A stretch of 64,000 nucleotides of DNA from Vandiemenella viatica (taxonomy: Eukaryota; Arthropoda; Insecta; Orthoptera; Morabidae), in assembly GCA_031002005.1 (NCBI GenBank), contig JARYHS010008074.1, forward strand, positions 269,267,930 to 269,331,929, written 5' to 3'. The position numbers and the translations under genes were made by a program. The notes under the pieces are model-generated. The model was not told the DNA's origin. It did no database searches and worked only from the letters and a program-made list of their open reading frames with translations. Numbering within the stretch: the first letter of the stretch is position 1; every line of letters starts with the position of its first letter. Of the stretch, positions 57,156 through 64,000 are shown in pieces.

Positions 57156-57277
57156 CAGGGCGAGTCAAAAAGTAGAACTTTGGAATGATATAGAAATGTG
57201 TTGAGATTACTTACAGAAACGGCAGTTGTGTCATTTTCTAGCAAACAACCTCAAGTTTCACATAAAAGTGTCAAGTG

Positions 57278-57935
57278 TCATTTTGGTTCGGTGTGAGTAT
57301 CAATTGTCATGCCGCAAACATCCGACCGGTAATCACTTTCTTCCCACATTCGTTGCAGCAAATCGAGCATATCTTGTGCAACGGCAACGCTGATTCGATT
57401 TTTCGGCTCAGCCAAATTGTTTGGTAGGAGAGGAACATACACACGATCTTTAATGAAACCCTCGAGAAAGAAAGCCAGTGGTTTCAAGTCTGGGGAGCGA
57501 GGGGTCATGTGGATGATCCTTCATGACCAGTCGACCGACCTGGGAAGCGATTATCGAGGAAACCTCGAACTTCCGTGAGGAAATAATGTGGTGCACCCTC
57601 TTGTTGGTAATAAACCATCTCATCTCGGTCTTCTTCATCGTTCTGTCGAATTAAAAAGTTTTCAACCATATCCAGATACACAATACCAGTGACAGTTTTC
57701 TCCATAAAGAATAAAGGACTGTACACTTTTAATTTTCTAGGGGCAAAAAACACATTATGTTTGTTGCTATCACGAACGTGTTCCAGAGTTGCATGTGGAT
57801 TTCCGCTGCCTCATATTCTGAAGTTGTGGGAGTTCACCATGCCGATGATATGAAATGTTTACTCATCGCTGGACATTATTCTGTTCAGTTATGTCTCGTC
57901 GTCCTCTATCCGTTGCAACATATCCTAGCTACCTT
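57278..57935 (-). pseudogene. Mariner-like transposase, catalytic part
   Basis: From 57935 the minus strand reads MLQRIEDDET, stop, LNRIMSSDESTFHIIGMVNS and HNFRIWGSGNPHATLEHVRD in one frame, then SPLFFMEKTVTGIVYLDMVE, QQEGAPHYF and PRSPDLKPLAFFLEGFIKDR in others. The first catalytic Asp (SSDE) is kept. The second reads Glu (QQEGAP for QQDGAP) and the third reads Ala (PLAFF for PLDFF). With frameshifts near 57755 and 57510 the protein is clearly dead. Confidence 0.78.
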
Positions 57936-59115
57936 ATCTGCAATACTAATGTTGTAATGAGATGCTTTAGGAGGGGGGATTTTATAAATTATTTGATTAT
58001 TTAAAAGAATTTAATTTTGGGTTGTCAAGAATCTTAACCTCGCCAGATCACAATGAAACTGACATTGATAATTTATTATATTCAATTGGCTTCTACACCA
58101 CTAGGCATATTTAAGTCTACCATTAATACAATAATCACTAGGATATCAAGCAAGCCTAGACGTTACAAATTGGCCGATTTTACTCAAGCAAACAATTGTA
58201 TGAATTTACTTTAATCGGAAATCGTCTGACCAAGTTAAAGTTATTGAACGATAACAAATGTTCACAATATGCAACAATAAGAACAGCCAGCAATTAAAAC
58301 ATGAATACATGAAAATGAACATGCATCTCGGGCGCAGTTAAATAAAAGAAATACATGGAACTGGCGATTTGCAAGGCTTCCACAATGTTCAATAAAATTC
58401 CAGCTAGCTCAGGGTCAGATTTGCTTAAAGAGCACAAGTTTCTTTTTCAAGTCGTTTACGGGTCATTCGCAGTCTCATAAGAACACAATAATTCAAGACC
58501 TGGCGTTAACACATTACCCTTTCATACGCAGCAACACTGGTGTTAGTTGCACAATCAGTCCGAGTGCGATAGAAGATCACCGGCCTGTGACCTTAGGTGG
58601 GTCACTGTACTGCACCAAGCCCAACCGTCTTGCACCGCAGCCCAGCCAGAAGTAGTCTCCTTCCTCTTCGGAAAAGATGGCCTCTCCTCTCCGCCAAGGA
58701 ACATGCCGGGCAGAAAAGATAAACCATGATTTTACTTATGAAGACCCCTGTCGATGATTTTTATTGGCAGGTTGGAAATCACGTGGTATCGTCGCACATT
58801 CAGATTCGCGGCATTTTGCCAGCGTTCTCTGCGCGTCCATCTTTGGTGGGGCGGGGGAGAGCTGACCTTCACAGCTTCGAGAGACGACCAGCTGGCCTTG
58901 ACCGGCGACAGTGAGGCGATCCATTGTCCGTCCACTGTGAGCTAACGGTACTACTCCCGTCCCTTGTTCGAGGTGTGCGACCCCTCGCTTAAACAGAAAT
59001 CTTTACTGAGTCCTCTCAAATAAAATACCCTTGCATATTCATTTAAAAATATACAATTTGGGCTGCCCGAGATCAATTTAATTAATTTAAACTGAATAAA
59101 AAAAATTAAAATGAA
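57936..59115. mobile_element. Unidentified 1.18 kb insert within the mariner transposase
   Basis: This segment separates two halves of one transposase and is therefore an insertion. Its right part (58540-58980) is GC-richer with overlapping short frames on both strands, none recognisable. The left part is AT-rich. No TSD or terminal inverted repeats were recognised at the inferred edges, which are uncertain by tens of bases. Confidence 0.5.
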
Positions 59116-59504
59116 AACAACTTAAAAAATCCAAATTGTAGCGTGGCGTGATGACGTCCCGTTACAATGTGCTGTGGCATTCTTAATCTATGTAGTTTCA
59201 AGTGTAAACGTTTACGCAGTACTCGACAAACAGTCTTTTGTGGAATACTAGTCTTGCGAGACACACGTCGCCTTGATTTTTGTGGACTGTGGGCAAAGCT
59301 CTGCCTAACCTGTTCGACATAATCATCAGCACGCGGGTGACGTGGTGATGTAGTTTCATGTCGCAGTGAAAAAACAACCCGTCTGGACAAAGTTCTTGTG
59401 CAAAGAGTGAATTGTAGGCCTGCTTGGAGGTTCTTTAGCGTATTCGAAGCGAAATTTACTCTGAACAGTTGTTGCAGAGTTCGTTTCATGAAACCAACAC
59501 ACAC
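59116..59504 (-). pseudogene. Mariner-like transposase, N-terminal part
   Basis: The frame includes KRTLQQLFRVNFASNTLK, then QSFAHSPQKSRRRVSRKTSI and PQKTVCRVLRKRLHLKLHRL. These correspond to the paired helix-turn-helix DNA-binding region of a common insect mariner-type transposase (SPRKS.RR.S.E..IP..TV.RVLRK.L). The match ends at HHATLQF, where the insert begins. Confidence 0.7.
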
Positions 59505-59548
59505 AGCGAGTACGCTTCACACCTGTGAAAGTAGCTTTTTAACTGTGC

Positions 59549-59875
59549 ACAAGAGGTGGGCAAAAGAATCGTGAATCAATTCAAAGAGTCGATTCGTCTA
59601 AAAGATCCGTTTTTTGAATCGGCTCACTTGGAAGATTCACGGTTCAGTCAAGAGTTGTTAAGAGGAACCGTTGCTGCTGGACAATCGCTCTCTGACTCGC
59701 ACAGGTTCTGACTCGACTCTATCATTAACTCGTCAATGTTTTCGACTCTCGGCTCACTCGCTCTCCGCTCAGCTTTCGAATTCTTGATTCTTTGGTTTTG
59801 ACTCTTCTCAACTCTTGATATTTGTGTAACTCGTGATTCCTTTCAACTCAGTAGCCTAGTTCCCACGGCGTGTAG
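59549..59875. mobile_element. hAT-like end fragment
   Basis: CAAGAGGTGGGCAAAAGAAT resembles a hAT terminus. Subterminal GAATCGTGAATC and GATTCACGGTTC are inverted copies of one another, a usual arrangement for transposase binding sites. No opposite end was found. Confidence 0.4.
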
Positions 59876-60242
59876 CTAAGGTTGCCAACTTATTTGTGGG
59901 AAAATAAAGTATATTTATCTTTGGGAGAAGAAAATTAAAAACATATGACAGTAAAAAAAAAATTATTTTAAATTTAGGAATTTACTGTCTTAAATACATA
60001 TTTTTCGTGTTAATTGAACTAGTTACTAATTTTTGGCTTCCTTCTAAAACGTTATAGATGCCACCACAACACAAATTTGGATTTATAAATAAATTAACAA
60101 GTGCATTCCGTCCCATAAATTGTATATTTTTACAGAAATAAAGTGTTTCCGTATAATTTGAGGACACGGTAAAAATTATGCCGAATTCAGAGCCATGTGC
60201 CATTCTCACGTTGCGTGAATTTTCCAAATTGGGAATAGCCTC

Positions 60243-60290
60243 AAATATTTAATTTAATTGCGATGGAGCGCGCCCACTTCTCGTCATACG
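60243..60290 (-). repeat. CR1-like LINE 3' end stub
   Basis: ATATTTAATTTAATTGCGATGG matches the 3' terminus of the CR1-like family at 16737 and 38909. Only the last few dozen bases are present, as in an extremely 5'-truncated insertion. Confidence 0.6.
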
Positions 60291-60299
60291 TTCTTCTTC

Positions 60300-62559
60300 A
60301 CTGTTTTTGTTGTTCTTCAGTTACTAATTATTGTGAATAATGCAAATATTTTGCAATAAAAATGAACGAATATTATGAATTGGAACGTAACAAAGATTTA
60401 GCATGTGCCGAATCGGCTTATGTACTGTTCACTAGTGAGGTTTTTACGAGGAAAACGGTGGAAGAAAAGACGTTTGTGAATGGTGTTATACATGAATCTA
60501 TATATCTATAAATGAAAAAATGAGAAAGTTTGGATGTACTTCTGGAATCAATCACGCCTTAATAACTCAACATATTGAAATGAAATTTGGCATGAAGTCA
60601 GTTAATTGTGTGCGAAGTAACATAGGATAGATTTTATCCCGCAAAAACGCATAGTTCTTTTAGAAATTGTCATTGATATCAATTGGCAAACAACAAAGAG
60701 TTTCCTACTTCTTAGATAGCCGTGCCACTTTTACTCTTTGCTTTTTACGTAAATCGCAAACACTAATTTTCAGAAATAAAAGCAAAAACGTCCTTAAATA
60801 TGCAAGTTTGTGTTTAGTTTAATAGCCATAAAACCGCACTTGACAAATAATAGTTTGGAAGTAGGAAGTATAAATCTGTTCTTAACCTTAAATTAAAGGA
60901 AAGGTAGGTATTGCTGTTAAGTTCGCAAAGAGATGTTTTCATTTGCGTACATAAAATAGTATGACACATCAAATATTACACCATAATTTCGTTCGTAATA
61001 TATGCGTCATAATCAATGTGAAAAATCAAAGCATAACAAAAAAAAAAAACCTGAAATGCTATGAGTATACCAGCACGAAAGTCGGTTCACTAAAAGTACA
61101 AAATGGTCGTTCCCGAAATGTCGCATTTATAAAAATGTTAAGGATTCCATTCCATCTCGGTTTAATTTATTTCCTGTTTCTTTTTTGTTACTATACAGTC
61201 TCTGTATTTCAAATTATTTTTGCGAAATTCAAAACTTAATTAACCTTTTTTATTTTTTGTTCAAAATTTTTGTACAAATAAAAGAGACTATGATTTACTG
61301 TTCAATATTCTGTAAATATCTATAGAATCCTACACTTAAAACTAATGTATCCAATGGGCTAGTGAAGAAACTTATTGTTTCATGAAGCAACACCGGAAGT
61401 CATTTACAATAGAATACACCTAATTTACACGGAGCTTATGAAAGCTGCTTATTGATTATTAATAATAACTAAATTCCATCTGCCTTATACTGTAACAAAA
61501 ACATTCTGGTCCAGGCAGCATTTCAACCAAACCACTATTTCTCCTAATATTTCCGCTACAAAATCAAATGATACGAACACATTAAATGCACTGGAACTAC
61601 ATTTCGAGTAGTAACAGAATATTCTATATCAAGATTCCTAATTAGTATCACATAAATTACTATCACAATTAATTTAATTATACACCTTACGAAATCACGA
61701 GCAATAAAAGTCACTTTATCGCGTTGTAAACTTGACAAGCAATATAAAAGATTGTAGAGAATTAAGGACTTTCCATTGTACACTGTAAGTTACAAGCATT
61801 TTAGTATAATTTTTTTTTAATTACGTTACTTCATGAAGCTCAAAACATAGTTCATGCGGCTGAGTGAAGTTTCAGATGTATTCAGTATTTAATTTACTGT
61901 GTTTTTACGAGCGCCACATTGCAAGCGTCATTATTCGGGTTCATTTAGTATCTCGATCTGAAATAATAAGTTTACTTCGCTATTCATGACGTCACTGACA
62001 TACAATATAGTGAATCTATTAATGTGCGAGTGATAGAAACTTTGATTTTCTAAGGGTAATTTTAAAATGCAGCCTGTGCCAGAATAAGAACTGAAACATT
62101 ATTAGTTATTTAAGCTTCTTTCATGAGCGCCATTTTAGTGACATCATGTATCGCTTTGTACCGATATTGTATCAAAAGATCTCTTGGAAGCTTGGACGAT
62201 TTAGTAGAATCACGCGGCGTTGCCCAAAGTAAATTTTTGAAATTTATAAATGTCTTATTCAGATATTGGAGTGGCAGACAAGCGGAGTGGTAATTCGCCG
62301 GTAGTCATTCAATTCTGTTTGCAGAGTGAGAAACCAATTATGAAGAAACAATTAATTTCTACTTTAACAGAATTAATGGTTCGAAACGAACGAACTATAG
62401 TAAACTGGTCTACAAGTATTCAACTGTTTCCACAGATAGGGAAACCAACATTAACAGATCGTTATGAATAAAAGAATCAATTATTACTATAATACGAACA
62501 TTTCTATTTTAAAGCAGAATGAATTGATAAAATCAATATATCCTCATATATATGAAAAA
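60300..62559. other. Non-coding region with dispersed motif copies
   Basis: Open frames here are short and unlike known proteins. CTGGTCCAGGCAGCATTTC at 61503 and AAAATGCAGCCTGTGCCAG near 62063 are copies of the motif in the Merlin minisatellite. A TGACGTCA lies at 61987-61994. Near 60520-60600 there is a segment (GAAATGAAATTTGGCATGAAG) of a type common in arthropod repeats. Confidence 0.45.
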
Positions 62560-62780
62560 TAAATGAAAAATAAAAATTTTCGATATCTCACCTAGTTCTA
62601 GAGATATACTGTTTCAAAAGTGAGGTGTCTTGAGTTGAAATGGAGAAGAAAAATTTCGCAAAAGTCAAATTTAATGATCGATTCTTATGTAACACGACGA
62701 GACAAATCGAAAATAAAGAATAAATTTTTTCGATATCTTGCTTAGTTTTCGGGATATACTGGGAACATCGCAATTGTTTG
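62560..62780 (+). repeat. Merlin-TIR-like repeat, copy a
   Basis: GACGAGACAAATCGAAAATA and TATCTTGCTTAGTTTTCGGG match the Merlin left TIR at 23029-23090. A preceding block CTCACCTAGTTCTAGAGATA is a diverged version of the same sequence, so the unit is internally repeated. Confidence 0.65.
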
Positions 62781-62850
62781 GAAGCGCAATATCGCCGCTG
62801 CCGCCACTGCGCATGCGCGAGCCTGCTTCACCAATTTAACGTCACTTCTC

Positions 62851-62906
62851 CTCCATATATTTCCTTCCTCCATGATTACAACCATGGAGGAAGGAAATAT
62901 ATGGAG
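62851..62906. repeat. Perfect 24 bp hairpin with 8-base loop
   Basis: Arms 62851-62874 and 62883-62906 are exact reverse complements, with loop ATTACAAC. The arms contain TCCTTCCTCC. An RNA from this site would fold into a very stable stem. It stands between two Merlin-TIR-like repeats, in a GC-richer patch (62790-63030). Confidence 0.9.
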
Positions 62907-63049
62907 ACGGCGCAAGAACCTTCACCACGCATTGAAGTGACGCCGGGCGGAGGAGTAGGGGGGCTAGACCATACCCATACAGACATGGGCTATATGTACA
63001 AAAACCTAAAGGGGACTCTAGGATAAACGTAACGCCGCAATCTGGTGAT

Positions 63050-63430
63050 GGATTATTATGTAACTCGATGAGACAAAAAAACAATGAAGAATAATTTTTT
63101 TTGATATCCTGCTTAGTTTTCGAGATGTTCTGTCTCAAATGTGAAATATTTTTGGTTGAAATTCAGAAGAACAAATTGGTCAAAGTCAAATTTGATGATG
63201 GATTCTTATTAGAAAGACGAGACAAATAAAGAATAAAAATTTTCGATATCTCGCCTAGTTCTCGAGATATACTGTATCAAAAGTGAGGTGTCTTAAGTTG
63301 AAATGCAGAAGAAAAATTTCGCAAAATTAAGATTTATTGATCGATTCTTATATAACACGAAGAGACAAATCGAAAATAAATAATAAAATTTTTAGATATC
63401 TTGCTTAGTTTTCGGGATATACTGGGATTG
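63050..63430 (+). repeat. Merlin-TIR-like repeats, copies b and c
   Basis: Two to three further diverged units with AGACAAATCGAAAATA, TTTTCGATATCTCGCC and TTAGTTTTCGGGATATACTG. Together with 62560-62780 they form an irregular tandem series in one orientation. Confidence 0.65.
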
Positions 63431-64000
63431 GTTTGATATGCGGCCTGGACCAAAAATTAATTCTGCCAAAGCCACAATGAATTACATGGTGGACATGCAG
63501 AATGGATATTTCAGTTTTTTTACTACCACTTGTGGTTAGGTTGAAATGCGGGCTAGACCAGACTAAAAATAGTTATCTTGTTAACATACATCGTAAGCTT
63601 AATTGGGAATAGCTGGAAGTAGTTTACATCGCGATACACGTTTTGTCACTTACTCGGTTCTCATGAAATTACTAACAGTAATAGATAAATTCTTTGTCCC
63701 TTATGGAACAACAAAACCATTCCGGTTCAGACTGCATTTAGATCTAACCACAATCTCCATTTAATTGCCGCTACAGAATCAAACTATGTAGACACACCCA
63801 CACACGCGTATTTGAATCGCAAACTGTATTTACGGTAACAACATCGTTTGCTTCCTCAAGATTCCTAGATTGCATAGCATAATTTAACACATTTAATTTC
63901 ATCATACACTGTCAGTATAAACTGCAACGTGAGAAAAGAAAGTGCAATACTAAATTCACTGAATCACGATGTAAAGCAGACCCCTTTAAATCTCATTTTC
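63431..64000. other. Non-coding tail of the window
   Basis: Copies of the dispersed motif occur at 63430 (GCGGCCTGGACC), 63535 (GGTTAGGTTGAAATGCGGGC) and, inverted, at 63722. No gene is seen. Confidence 0.45.

Larger units (their letters stand above)
57156..59550 (-). mobile_element. Dead mariner-like transposon, interrupted
   Basis: The 3' end is at 57156 (CAGGGCGAGTCAAAAAGTAG after a TA). Transposase sequence lies in two blocks on the minus strand, 59504-59116 (N-terminal) and 57935-57278 (catalytic), separated by a 1.18 kb insert. The outer 5' end was not located; hAT-like sequence starts near 59549. Confidence 0.75.

Noticed and set aside
58547..58945. CpG-island-like promoter or gene with overlapping frames
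   Set aside because: The patch lies in an insert within a dead transposon, and the frames on both strands are equally poor.
62778..63026. 82-codon frame across the hairpin
   Set aside because: It reads through a perfect inverted repeat and has no domain.

Overview
The window looks like repeat-rich nuclear DNA from an arthropod, probably an insect with a large genome. No host gene, rRNA or functional tRNA could be supported. Almost everything recognisable is a mobile element or a tandem repeat, and the spacers are AT-rich. The taxonomic guess rests on the element mix: R1-like, Jockey-like, CR1-like and Tx1-like LINEs, a GIY-YIG Penelope-like element, Merlin, Tc1/mariner, hAT and Helitron relics, and tRNA-derived SINEs. 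It is an inference.

Layout, left to right. 145-5940 is a structure with two nearly identical 1.2 kb inverted arms around a 3.4 kb non-coding core. 6106-6840 holds a palindrome, a short Tc1-like element and a hammerhead-ribozyme-like core. 6890-16470 is a ~167 bp satellite (A) broken by a decayed LINE, a 5'-truncated R1-like LINE with a clear target-site duplication (TSD), and smaller insertions. 16471-20945 is a mariner 5' end followed by a long CR1-like LINE on the minus strand (ORF1 with PHD and SGNH domains; ORF2 with endonuclease and RT). 21540-28535 is a nest: a Jockey-like LINE interrupted by a Tx1-like LINE and a SINE, the SINE itself split by a 3.2 kb Merlin element with an 8 bp TSD. 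29000-31280 has a Helitron helicase scrap and hAT-type elements. 31280-38900 is AT-rich with two internal duplications. 38909-42075 holds rearranged CR1-like pieces with a SINE insertion. 42100-45600 is non-coding, built of repeated units, and rich in TGACGTCA.

The centrepiece is 47370-55482. This is a head-to-tail array of a Penelope-like element (PLE): a 3' fragment, three full units of 2567-2568 bp and a 5' stub, inserted into a ~190 bp satellite (B) with a 13 bp TSD. Two units encode identical intact RT plus GIY-YIG proteins; the first has one extra T. Each unit junction packs a CRE-like box, a GC-rich stretch, a TATA box overlapping the upstream stop codon, and a hammerhead-like fold whose core contains the next ATG. 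The array could therefore supply its own promoter and its own RNA-processing site to each copy.

56760-64000 contains a dead mariner split by a 1.2 kb insert, a hAT-like end, a CR1-like 3' stub, Merlin-TIR-like repeats and a perfect 24 bp hairpin. A ~27 bp motif related to GGTTGAAATGCAGCCTGG recurs in the Merlin minisatellite, in 42-45.5 kb and in 61-64 kb, which suggests one related non-autonomous family across the window.
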